In this document: in pieces, positions 45,262 through 56,975 of the stretch | How the letters are laid out: the number at the start of each line of letters is the position of its first letter | Numbering within the stretch: the stretch's first letter is position 1 | Assembly: GCA_963681505.1 (NCBI GenBank) | Contig: OY811978.1 | Location: 4,489,791-4,553,790, forward strand | Length of the DNA: 64,000 bases | Source: Eunapius fragilis | Lineage: Eukaryota > Porifera > Demospongiae > Spongillida > Spongillidae | Direction: 5' to 3' | Notes under the pieces: generated by a model | What the model saw: only the letters and a program-made list of their open reading frames with translations | What the model was told of the DNA's origin: nothing | Databases searched by the model: none | Made by a program: the position numbers and the translations under genes

Positions 45262-45500
45262 AGAAGAACTGGCCTGGGGACGAGGAAAAACACGACCTTT
45301 TTCGTTCTCTTGAAGCAAACAGTTTGAAGTCTGGAACAAAACACTTAAATGACCTCCTTTGCCTTCTGGTTCGATAGGAACAAAGAGCTAAACTATCCGT
45401 TTCTTGGTACGCGAGTTATACGCTGGTCGCGTTTTTTAAAATGATATTCACGACCCGGGTCAATTCCTATATTGGACTACATGTACTATCGTAGTTCCTG
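44980..45500. mobile_element. Non-autonomous DNA element with GAC microsatellite (right arm)
   Basis: This is the reverse counterpart of 20,020-20,660: C-rich tract, GAATTCTAACTCGTCGTCTC, GAC repeats (45,228-45,260), CGCGTTTTTTAAAATGATAT and an ACTATCGTAGTTCC end. The end is intact and joins a TAA tract, giving the empty site for left-arm copy I. Confidence 0.55.
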
Positions 45501-45519
45501 ATAATAATAATAATAATAA

Positions 45520-46480
45520 AGACATTAATTTAGATCTGAAAATCATTTTTCCTGAAAACAAAATCGATTTTTCCCGAATAGGTTTTGTCAATTTAAATAG
45601 CAGAATACTCTATCACAAAGTTATAGCAGCCTTATAAGTTTGGACTAGAGACCTTGCTCAATATGTGCATGACTATAACAGAAACAAATGAAAAGGTATC
45701 ATGCACCAATATTGTGTGCACCATTATCACAATAAATGTTGTTTTTACTATTATATCTAATCATTAAGTAACTCTTCACCCAAACATACTCCTACTACAA
45801 TATCCATTAAACCTAATAGACTGACCACCCTCACGTTCACAATAAATGTTGAGAAATGTATATATGTTTCCTATACATACAGGGTGGTGATTATATAGCT
45901 TGTACTTGAGGTCATGGAGAAACTTGTCATTTAGTTGCAAGTACGACACATGGATATGTTGACTTGGTAGCACAGCACAGTCAACTGTTTTTCCTTTAAT
46001 AATAGTGGGTCTTGAATTTTGACGAAGGGGAGCGTTATACATGCATAGGAGAAAGCTCAGCTAGGTATATTGTAAGACTGTCCATCGGACTTCCACCAGA
46101 GGACACCCTGCTAGCTTCATCAAGTCCCCATCATGTTGGGTCATCCACGCCACTACAAGGCCCCTCAGGGTGTCCCCTTTTCTAAGGGTGTGCTGCATTC
46201 CATGTTGGGACACCACCCGTTTGGACCATTCCATCTAGTAGACACCCCTCCTCCTCCACATAATATACCCCTCCTGCTCCACTAGTAGATGCACCCCTAC
46301 TTCCACCTCCCCATGGAGATGGGGACCCTGATAGATACACCACCTTCATATCTGGGAAGAGGGGTCTGCTGCTATTGTTGCAGTACAATTGGAACTGCAT
46401 CACCATCACCCACATGTTTGCTTATAGTTTCTAATTTGTCAACTATGTGGCTGGTTATATTGCAGGAGCATGGAGGGTAT
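45520..46480. other. Segment found only in the right arm
   Basis: This ~960 bp occupies the place where the left arm holds its 8.6 kb retrotransposon array. A minus-strand open frame at 45,776-46,042 (88 codons) has no recognised family. The part from 46,080 to 46,440 is C/T-rich. It was either lost from the left arm or gained here. Confidence 0.5.
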
Positions 46481-46570
46481 GAGACTGATGATAACACCAC
46501 TAAATTAAATGGGCTTATTTCAAAATTGTGTAGTTACTATCTCTCATCTCATGAAGAATTTTAAAAAGAT

Positions 46571-48155
46571 AAGTAAACATCTATGAGAAAGTTGGTGACA
46601 CATGGGCGTACCCAAGGGGGGGTCGATGGGTTCGAACGACCCCCCCTCCCCTAAGCGAGGTCACCTTCACCATTGGAATTTTTTTTTCAAATCGCGTAGT
46701 ACGCTAAGTACGCTAAGTACGATTGCGCTTATACGTAGTACCGGTAATGACGGCAAAATGGAACTTACTAACTTTACCTCACGTCACAATTACTATGCCA
46801 GGATAAAAGGCAGGAGAAAGAAAAAAGCGGCGGCAATGTGTCAAGACACTACAAGGTATACCAAGAAAGCAAAGCAGGTGGGGGTGGTTGGAGATGATAG
46901 TTTGACCGGTCCGGTTGTAGCTGGTAGGTTAGATGAGACAACGCGGCAAGCACAACAGATGATAGCGCTAGCCTGAGCGGGAGTGTTTTTGATGTGCCTT
47001 GCAATACGGTCGTTGTTGCTGATGGAAGGGAAACTGAGAATAGCCCTATTTTGTTTCCCTAACCACATAGCGATCAGAGAGATGCATCAGGGTCATTGTT
47101 GTCCAGTGAAGCGTATGTCTATGACTTATCTGCGCATCCACCTACACCACCAGTTATTCCAATCATAACTACATCCATTGAATGTAACAGCAGAAATTGA
47201 TGAGTTCAAAAATGATGTTGGACTACTCTTAATTGGTCAACAGCCACCATACGTACTCCAAGCAATGACTTTAGGCCAAAAGTATCATTTGCTTAAGCAT
47301 CATTTTGTACCTTCTATAGACTTTTCCTGAGGAATTGAATACATGAGAGGACGTAAGTGACGTTTCAACTAACATACTGAGATATGGAAGAGGTTAATTG
47401 TCAATATGTTTGCACATATGGCACCCGAGACGCCTTGAAATGGACAATATAGTATTATATTAGTTGATTAATTGTTCTAACAATCAATATGTCATCTGTT
47501 TTTAAATCAAATGTATTCAGCTATCATTTTATGATATAGATTGATAATCCCATGTTTTAGAACCTTGATTTGATTCCTCATGTTGGATGTCTTCATGATT
47601 CATGAATGCATGCACGAGCATGTTCTAATCAGGTAACAATCCTAGCTGTGCCAATATTAGTCAATGCAAGTGGATTAGATTGGTTTTCATGATGGGGTGG
47701 AAAGGTCAACAATATAGATTATGCATGGTTGTTGTAATTAATCGGTCTCCCTTAGTTATGCAACTTACTTTTTAGCGCCAATGGATATTTATTATCCTGA
47801 ATAGCATCATACAAAGCATCGATGTACAAAATGGAAATAACACTCAAGTATATATTATTGTAATTAAGGTCACCTATTTAAAAAAATTCGACCCCCCCCT
47901 TTCCCGAAGGCTGCGTACGTCCATGTGACATATAAGATTGGAAAGCAATAGTGGTATGAAACTGAAAGAAACAAGGGTCAAATTATAAGGGAAAATGTAA
48001 TAATCCTATATTTTGCCCATTTTTAGGCATTATGTTTGTGTCAGTACAGGACTATTCCATTTCCCCTTACACCCTTGTTCCTTCCTTTTTACACAACCAT
48101 TGCCTACCAATCCTATGTGCCGCCAACTTTCTAGTAGAGAATGTTTTTGTTACTT
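46571..48155. mobile_element. Foldback MITE, copy 5, split by a later insertion
   Basis: Its two parts, 46,571-46,600 and 47,926-48,155, together match the left-arm copy at 9,789-10,052. A 1,325-bp transposon interrupts it. Confidence 0.8.
46601..47925. mobile_element. 1,325-bp TIR element with 5-bp target duplication
   Basis: The ends are CATGGGCGTACCC and, inverted, CATGGACGTACGC, each followed inward by a purine-rich G run. TGACA flanks both sides (46,596-46,600 and 47,926-47,930). The target is inside a foldback MITE, and the left arm keeps the empty site. The open segment at about 46,750-46,976 is basic and not recognised as a transposase. Superfamily undetermined. Confidence 0.8.
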
Positions 48156-48242
48156 GTCAATATCAGGTACTGGTACATATATATATATATATGTGTAAAG
48201 CCAATTGTTTAATATTAATTTCTATAGGCCAAACAGACACAG

Positions 48243-51200
48243 ATGTTCAAAACACGTTTCCACAAATGTGTACATATTATTGGGCTACTCATCATGCAAG
48301 GTAAGTTATAGTGTGCGGCAAAGGTCAACAGATGAATGCATCTACAGTGATCAGTAATTTACATTGCATTGTAGTGCAATCTTCTGTAAGCACACATGGT
48401 TATGTGTAGCAATGGTTGAGATCTATTTTATATATTTTAGTGATACAAGCTTGAAAATGTTCTATATTCATCACACCACATCATGATTTGCTTGTTTCAA
48501 TGTTTTCTTTCCGCTCTTATTTGTGGTAATCTGGTAATCCACTAGTTGTCATTATCAGTGCTATTATGAAACCAGCTATGGTAAAACATATTGAAAATAC
48601 CGATCGAATACTTATTTTCATCACATCACTAACTTATTGCACAAGAATGCAGTAGTGGATCTTGGGGGGGGGGGGGGTGGGGGGTGGGGGGGGGGGGGGG
48701 GTTGCGGGTTTAAACCCCCCCCTCCCAGCCCTTCCAAAATATTATTCATAGCAGGAAATTAGGCAATCTGCATTGATAGTTGTTGAATAAATCATTAACC
48801 CCCCTCCCCCTCCTCTTTATCTGCCACACCCCCTTCATACTTTCGCCCCTACATCATATGCAAGCTAGTTCAATTGTATCACATGTTTTTATATACGGTA
48901 CAGCAGTATACAGCCTTGCTTATTAGGCTTTGTTAGTGCTTCCACTTACTGCTTTGCCTCACCATTGGCACTACTAGAGTGGGGAGTACTGTTCTACTTC
49001 AAGAACATGGCTGAATACCAATTGTCCAAATCATATAATTAAGACTTCCCTCTCCATCCTCTGTGTTAATCAAATAACTGACACATCTTCCCTTCATCTC
49101 AGGTACATGCCAACAGTTCACCCTCAGTTACCCACCTAAGGGTACCTACTTATGTCCTGGAAGCAACATTACATACACCTGTGTTCTTTGCTCAAGATTT
49201 GCTGGTGTGACCACAGTCTGGACAGGATCAGCTGTGCAGTGTCCCTCCACTGGAAACCAAGTAGCTAACCAACTTTCCCTTTACCAGAAGTCAAATGGAG
49301 TAGTTGATCCAACTGCTAGTGGATCATGTGGCAATCTCTCTGCTGTGACAACAAATGTCTCCACTGATGGATATTGCTACACATCTGTCCTCACCATTCC
49401 TGCTGTTCAGGGTCTGAATGGGACCAAAGTTATGTGTGTAGATGGTTTTACTAGAGCTGTTGTGGGAAATGATACTGTGATTGTGAAGATGACAGGTGGG
49501 TGATGTGGTGTCTTGACATCTTATAAACAATATGAGCAGGGTTTTCTAACTTCCTCTCGGCCCTTGACTGTTTAACATACACATGTATATGAGCTGTGCA
49601 TTGTCACTACGTAATGCTATTATAGTTACCACATACTTGTCCCTCCCCACCTCCCTCTCCCAGTATCTCCTGGTCCTGTTGGGAACATGAGAGTAAGCAG
49701 TACATCTGTGAACCAGCTAACAGTGACCTGGACCCCTCCCACTACTGGTGGTGTTCCTACCAGCTACAATGTCAGTATCAATGACAGCAGTAGTCCTGTG
49801 GTCATACCTGATAATGGATCATCACTGTACACCCACACCTTCACTGGACTGATCAGTGACACACTCTACACTGTATCAGTGGTGGCCATCAACTGTGCTG
49901 GGACCAGCAGTGTGACATCAGAAACAGAAGTGACATGTAATTAAATAAATATTTAGTGTTACTTCCATGGTGTGTGCGAGTATGTGTGTGTGATTAAGTG
50001 TGTGTGAGTGAGTGTGTGTGAGTGAGTGTGTGTGTGTGTGGGTGTGCATCACTACCTATTCTAACATGTTGCATTAGGCCACCTTCCTTGGCTAGTGAAG
50101 CTTGGCTTGATACTTTGCCAAGCATGAGATTCAATTGTATCCATATGAGCCTGCGTATGGAGGGAAGGGGAAGGGGAGGAGGGGTAATGGTATCCTCACA
50201 AGCCATCCACATGCACATTCCCCATGTGGTGTGAAAGCTCCTTCATGCCATATGTGCTCTGATCATTGCCTCCATCAAACCATTCATTCCATTCACAGTG
50301 GCACAGCCTCCATACCATAACAGTATCAGTGCTATGTTTATTCTGGATAGTACCAAGACCCTCCCCCTTCTGTACATCATGTGGACACCTGTGGTAGGCA
50401 ATAATATGTCACATGACCCAGTGATGAACCTTTGGTCACCTCCAGGGAGGCAGTGTGACCATGTACACAGTGAGGGTTGTTGGTGATGGTACCTCTGTTG
50501 GTGAAGGCACCACTGACTGTACCACTTCAACATGTCTCTATGTCCAAGAAATCCCTACCTTTGCCACCAGTTATGTCATCTTTGTTGCTTCCATAAATGG
50601 AGATGGAGATGTGGGTCCTGCAAATAATTCAACTATTAATGGTTAGACTATTATATGACAGATATACTTAATTAATTTTTACGGCCAGATCTAAAGTATT
50701 ATCTCATGGCAAGATCTTGCCAAAGTAATAAATGTAACATTTTCCTCATATGTATACTACTTATTTGATTTCACTACAATACCATTATCTAAATAACAGA
50801 AACGTATGATAATGTATAATGAAAATGTATGATCAAACAAGAAACAAGAACACTGTATGTTTAAACGTTTATTTTCAGTCATCAACAACATCGCAGTTGT
50901 GCTTGTCCCGTTAATTTTTTTCCAGACATGTATGTAATTTTAATGAACAGCAGCATGATTGATTTTGATTTTCCCAGTCATCAACAACATCACAGTGGTG
51001 AACTATGGTGTTTCCAATGCATCCATTCAATGCTCATTTCGGGACAACCAGTCTCTCTACTGCTTAGTGTGCTGCAGTACTGATCCAACAGCTCCTCCTA
51101 ACTCAAGTGTGTACAACATCTCCTCTACCAGAGGCACAGAGGTGACTGTTGACCTTGATGGCCTCACCAGTGGTCAGACTTACTACTGCAAGGCAGCAGC

Positions 51201-53944
51201 TACCAACAACAATTCCAGTCCTTACAACTGCACCTTCCCTGGGTTTGATGGTGTTAGTGTGTTCCTCACCTTCACTACAATGCTAACATCAAAGGACATA
51301 CCAGACACAGGTGATGATGATCTTTGGGCATCAAGAAGTCAATATCTGTATCATTAATCATTCACACACATTATCTCTGTCCACATTAGGAGCTGAAATG
51401 CCTCTTCTAGGTACATGTGTATTGTTGCTGCCATTATTTCCTTTGTAATGACAACCTCATCTGTTGGCAGACCAGGTGGTGAAAATCCTACTTGCAACTC
51501 TCCTCCCTACTACCGCTGTGGTGGTGACCATGGTAACCATCATGGTACTCTCAGTCATTGGCGTCAAGAAGATGAGAAAAGGTTTATTTCAAACTCATGG
51601 AAACCTTCATGTGTGATTTATATGCTCCTGATTGTACAATTGATACACACATCCAACCATTTCATACACACATCATTACCTACAGGGGGCACATCTGAAA
51701 GGTGAATATATTGTTCCACTGGATTCATAGTTTAATGGTGTCCATGAATGCACATGATGGAAGCAGAGGATATTATTGTGGTAGCAGCTGTGCTATTAAC
51801 CAAACATGTGTTTATCTTCATATAGCCATTACTGTATTTATATAATGCTCTTTAGTACCATTAATGATTTCATATGTCCAGGCATCCCACGCCCACCTCA
51901 TATGGCATTAATGTAATGTATGAAGAAGTAACCTTACCACGGACCCCAGCTGATCATATGGATGGGGGGATCCAGACAGCTACAACCGAAATAGCTATGG
52001 ATGGATATTCCACACCTGGTGATAAGGTACAAATATAGGCAACTGTATGATCTAATGCACAGAACAAATACCTCTGTACGGATTTGTCCCCCTGTTCAAG
52101 TGCTTAAATGTGAAAGATTGGTATGAACATTGAAAAGTAATATAGCTGATTATTGAACTATAATGGAATATCCAAACTCACTCTTATTCTCTTTCAGATA
52201 AAGCCACACCCTCCATCCTACATACACTCAGACACAAGGCACACATACGGCCTCCTAGAAGATCCCAGTGGACCATTGAAGAGGAAAGAGGCTGCCATAA
52301 AAGCGCACAGTCCAGAGATCATAGACCAAGTGAACATAGTTATAATCATATGGCATGTAGGGCCTATGTGAGGATGGACCTGCATGTTGCAGTATATTAT
52401 AACAGCCGAGGTATTAACAAGAGGTTCCACAATGCTGCCTATATATTGCACAATACAGACTTGGGTACCATGCAAACAAAGATTGTTAGGTCAGAACTTG
52501 TACACACTTCCTTGTTTGCACACTTTTTTTTAGTAAACATCCTTCATCCTCATAGTAAATAATATGAATGTGTGTCATAGGGCTTCTGTTTTTTTTCCTA
52601 TATAGGAATCGGATTTTTCTATGTGAAATGTACTAACAACATGACCATGTAGTAAAGTACTCTAAATAGAGTTAGTAACAGGTGCCACCACCTGCTCCAC
52701 TATACACCTCCACACATAGTTTGCTATACATCACCTCATATACACACCATCTATGGGATAGGCTAGGATTGGAGATATTAGGTGGACTGGTGACTACTAG
52801 GTGAGGCATTTGTTTATCCTGTTGGGGTGGAGCTCCTGTGTGTCTGCCAGTGGGTGTCCCTAACATGGGGGGTCTGGTGTTGACCTTACCCACATGACTC
52901 ATGCTGTCTGGGGGGGACCATAAACCATTTGGGAAAGACATGTGTAACACAAGACCTTTCACAGAGCTGACATGAGAGAAACAATAGAACCTTTCAGTAC
53001 CAGGCACACCCACTGTATTGTAATCAATAGGGCATGTCAGCAGATATTACATGACCATGTGCATTACATACACAATGGTAAGGAACAGAATACCAACAAA
53101 AGGACTGCCAGCCTGTAACACCACACCTGCAATTACTATCACATCCCCTTACATTTTAGCTTCCCCTCCCACACCTTCCCCTCCCACACCATCCCCTCCC
53201 ACACCTTCCCCCTCCCAAACCTTCCCCTCCCAACCTTCCCCTCCAACACCTTCCCCTCCCACACCAACCCCTCCCACACCTTCCCCCTCCCACACCATCC
53301 CCTCCCACACCTTCCCCTCCCACACCTTCCCCTCCCAACCTTCCCCTCCTCTACCTTCCCCTCCCACACCTTCCTCTATGTGTTAGAGGATGTTTTAATA
53401 TTTTGAAAAACACAAGGGACTCAAACATTCACTCTTATATGCACATTGACATACAAACACATTTCTGCCATTGCACAGCCAAGGGTACACAACACATATC
53501 CTGTCACTGATGATGGCTACACTGTGTCTGCAAAGGAGGTCTCCCGACATGAGGCATCAGGTGGCAATGAAGGTGTGTGCACATGGTTACTAAGAGATAC
53601 ACCACATATACCTCCAATATGCATACAGTATGCATATATCATTCACTAGCTGAGCTAAATATCCTGTTTATGGCATATAAAGAGACCACCAATGAAGGGT
53701 CATAATTTAGCATTGGTTATTAACTTAAATGCATTACGTAACACAGCGAATGCATCAGATGGGCATATGACCTTTTCACTTAACCTGTACTCTTACTGAT
53801 TATGGTCAAGTTCTCATGATGGTGTCCCATCAAGTCCTGGCTCTGGTCCCTGAAGGTGACTATGCTCTGCCTGTGGACCATAAAGGAGTATGTAAGAAGA
53901 CTGAAGCACCAGGAGAGTATGCATGTAAGCTGTATGGTACATAG
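48243..53944 (+). CDS. Ig/FN3 single-pass receptor, right-arm copy (TM-exon donor lost)
   Basis: Exons parallel the left copy: 48,243-48,300 (ATG, signal peptide), 49,103-49,495 (Ig-like), 49,664-49,936 (FN3), 50,299-50,393 plus 50,446-50,641 (FN3 with 52-nt intron), 50,978-51,310 (FN3-like), 51,390-51,410, 51,471 to about 51,602 (TM), 51,686-51,701, 51,882-52,026, 52,198-52,329, 53,479-53,572 and 53,811-53,944 (TAG). Where the left TM exon ends GGAA|GTATTC, this copy has GGAAACCTTC. The donor GT is gone and reading on meets TGA after four codons (NLHV), predicting loss of the tail. The downstream tail exons remain open, so the change may be recent. The second FN3 donor is also weaker (GTTAGA). 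Confidence 0.72.
53161..53380. repeat. CCTTCCCCTCCCACA minisatellite in receptor intron
   Basis: About 15 units of a 14-16 bp C-rich repeat in the intron before the 94-nt tail exon, expanded relative to the left arm (4,505-4,590). Confidence 0.9.
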
Positions 53945-54565
53945 GTACTGGAGGTTTGTCATGTAAATTGTATGGTACATAGGTACTGGAGGTTAGTCAT
54001 GTAAGCTGTATGGTACATAGGCACTGGAGGTTAGTCATGTAAGCTGTATGGTACATAGGTACTGGAGGTTAGTCATGTAAGCTGTATGGTACATAGGTAC
54101 TGGAGGTTAGTCATGTAAGTTGTATGGTACATAGGTACTGGAGGTTAGTCATGTAAGCTGTATGGTACATAGGTACTGGAGGTTAGTCATGTAAGCTGTA
54201 TGGTACATAGGTACTGGAGGTTAGTCATGTAAGCTGTATGGTACATAGGTACTGGAGGTTAGTCATGTAAGCTGTATGGTACATAGGTACTGGAGGTTAG
54301 TCATGTAAGCTGTATGGTACATAGGTACTGGAGGTTAGTCATGTAAGCTGTATGGTATATAGGTACTGGAGGTTAGTCATGTAAGCTGTATGGTACATAG
54401 GTACTGGAGGTTAGTCATGTAAGCTGTATGGTACATAGGTACTGGAGGTTAGTCATGTAAGCTGTATGGTACATAGGTACTGGAGGTTAGTCATGTAAGC
54501 TGTATGGTATATAGGTACTGGAGGTTAGTCATGTAAGCTGTATGGTACATAGGCACTGGAGGTAT
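53921..54565. repeat. 38-bp minisatellite at receptor gene 3' end, right arm
   Basis: About 17 direct copies of the same unit as at 3,560-3,935. The first unit overlaps the last seven codons and the TAG of the receptor gene. Units are nearly identical, implying recent homogenisation. Confidence 0.92.
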
Positions 54566-56975
54566 GGTTATTTACTGTAATGACATATATCAACGTTTCC
54601 AGCTGTTCTCTGACTGAAGAATACATGGATGCATGCCTGGAGCTACAAGCATTGCCGACATCCCAAATGTTGGTAGCATGTGATTCATTTTATTTCACTG
54701 TTTCTGTAGTGTTGTGCCTTATCATCTGTTGACATAAGCTAATATCCATGTTTGTGATTCAAAGCTTTTATAATTTTGATTTTATATTTTTGATTATTAT
54801 CATAAAAGACAAGCCTTTTCCTAGTATTATTGGGCTGGAGGTTAAAACATCAGCTTATTTTGCTTGCAGATAATATGATTTGAAGCCACAGGGAAAGAAA
54901 GCACCTTCCAACGATCACCCATGTATAGAAACATCATAAAAACTCCGCCCCTGCCCCTCCCACCTTCCAATACTTATCCCGTTAGAAATTGTTCATACAG
55001 CAGCATCACTCACCTGATCTCATAGATCTCTGCACTCACTTTGATTGATTTGTGCCAGCATTTTAGAGCTCCACTAGCTGAATTCCATAACCTCCAATAA
55101 GATCATGTGGTACCCTGCAGCCATGAAGGGTGATCATATTGAACATGCTTGTTCGGCTGATGTGTTTACTGCTGAGATAATGACAGGCAATGTGATGACA
55201 GGCTGGGTGGGATGGTTCAAAGTTATAAATACATGTGCATGCAATGATTGTGGCTGGACATTGCTGCCACATCAGCTAAACCAAATACAGCAGCTTCCTG
55301 GATTTGTTGATAATTTCAACTGGAGCATACGCAGAACTGGTAATCTACGATTGGTGCCAAGGTTTTGCAGCTGTTTGGGGGTATAGATGCTGAGGGGTTA
55401 AACATTTGGCCTGGTTAATTTGAAGGCCTTGACCACCACCCAATTTCTATATCATTCCAAGTTTTTAAAAGTGCTATCATCTGCATCAATGCTGGTTTTT
55501 GTGACAAACAAGTAAGTTGAACAAAGGTTCTGAAGTGATGTTACTTATACAACACCACAGCTACTCCTGTATAATTGCAAACTAATGCTGATCAATGGAA
55601 AGCATTAACAATGGATTTTGGCCCATATCATCAGCACTACCCATGGCAAAGGCTCTGGGGAATAAAGGACCGACTAAACTCACCTCATATATTTGACTAA
55701 TTACAGGGTGGGGAATCATTATGGAAGGCTGATATAAAGGGTATTTGCGAAAGAACGAAACGCTTTAAAGCTCCTATAACTCAGGATTAAAATTAATTAA
55801 CTGCTTGATTTCTTTAACATATGTTGCAGGAGTTAGGCAAATTCAAATGATCCTATTAGATTTCAATTATTATAAGCGGTTAAGTAACTGTATCAAATCC
55901 CTCATAAATCAAAATATTCAAAGCCCTCTATTAACAAAGTTATTCAAGATTGTGGTTTGCGATAATTGATTTTAATAACTAATAAAAAGTAACACACGAT
56001 CTGGATATACGGTGGAACAGTACTGATTTCAAGTTCCTAGGTTCAATAGTGAGTTATTAACATTTAAGACCATCATTTGCTTTAAAGTTATTAAGGTTGA
56101 AGCTGTTATGCATGTGGTATATATTTTTAATAACCATCATAAATTATTCCAGTATAAAATGAAGTTACTTGATTTTGTAATGGATTATTTAATGGTGCGT
56201 TATTAAAACTCAAAGTTAATAAAAACGTAGTGGTCATATAGCTTTTTCAAGTTTGATTTATTGTTGATTTGAATATTAACTAGTAAAACGCCAATCAAAT
56301 TTCATACTTTTTCAAAGTCTCATCAATTTTATTCTGCAGTTTATAAATCACGTTATTAATTAAAAGTTGTCGTACATTGTTTTGTCAGTTTATTTAAATG
56401 TAAGCTATTTGATTTTATCTTTTGAACGGCTAAAGATAAACGAATTGTAACAATGCAGTTCGTATTTGACTAAATGTGGTTATTGTAGGTTCATAAATAC
56501 ATTTAGATTGACAATCCTATTAATGAATAATATTCATTTTAAAGCGTTGCGCTCTTTTGCAAAGACCCTGTATAGTGCTTGAGAATGCTGAAGGTGACGG
56601 CTGCTGGATCCTTCCGTTCCTAGCCTGCACTGGTTTGGGGAAATAGAATGTTGTCCTGGTCTGAAAACACTTAGATGTTCCTCCATACAAGGGCTTCTTA
56701 GGTAAGCATATTCCTCTAGGAAACGCCCAGTGATTGAGAAACCTCCCTGGAATCATTAAAGTGCTTATAGATAAGGTCAAACTGGTGTTGTATACCAGCC
56801 ACATTGAGCCAAAGTTATATTCAATAATATGAATTCGAAACGAGTGGTCAACTAATCATGGTTTAAATTTAAGGCAGAATAAGAATTTTAATTAGTCTGC
56901 ATGGATAATGATGGATTCATCTTTATCATAGTTCATTAAAGGGTTAATGTAAAAATCAATAGTGGAACATATAAT
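54566..56975. other. Intergenic part of right arm, no gene recognised
   Basis: Counterpart of 1,965-3,559. Apart from the 834-bp insertion at 55,737-56,570 nothing is recognised; the short conserved open segments (55,105-55,386 and 56,590-56,700) lack known domains. Confidence 0.5.
55737..56570. mobile_element. 834-bp TIR element, right-arm specific
   Basis: The ends are AAGGGTATTTGCGAAAGAAC and, inverted, CAGGGTCTTTGCAAAAGAGC, continuing to CTTTAAA on both sides. TATA flanks each end, and the left arm has a single uninterrupted site (GCATTATATGTCAGCC near 2,370). The interior is AT-rich and non-coding, so it is non-autonomous. Confidence 0.8.

Larger units (their letters stand above)
40605..56975. 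repeat. Right arm of the giant inverted repeat
   Basis: This is the reverse-complement counterpart of 1,965-26,300. It contains the plus-strand retrotransposon copy H, the MITE and TCG-repeat element, the second receptor gene and its minisatellite. Arm-specific insertions are 46,601-47,925 and 55,737-56,570. It lacks the retrotransposon array and copies I and J of the left arm. Confidence 0.9.

Noticed and set aside
50440..50460. Shared frameshift making both receptor copies pseudogenes
   Set aside because: A 52-nt GT-AG intron restores the FN3 pattern and phase in both copies, a better explanation.
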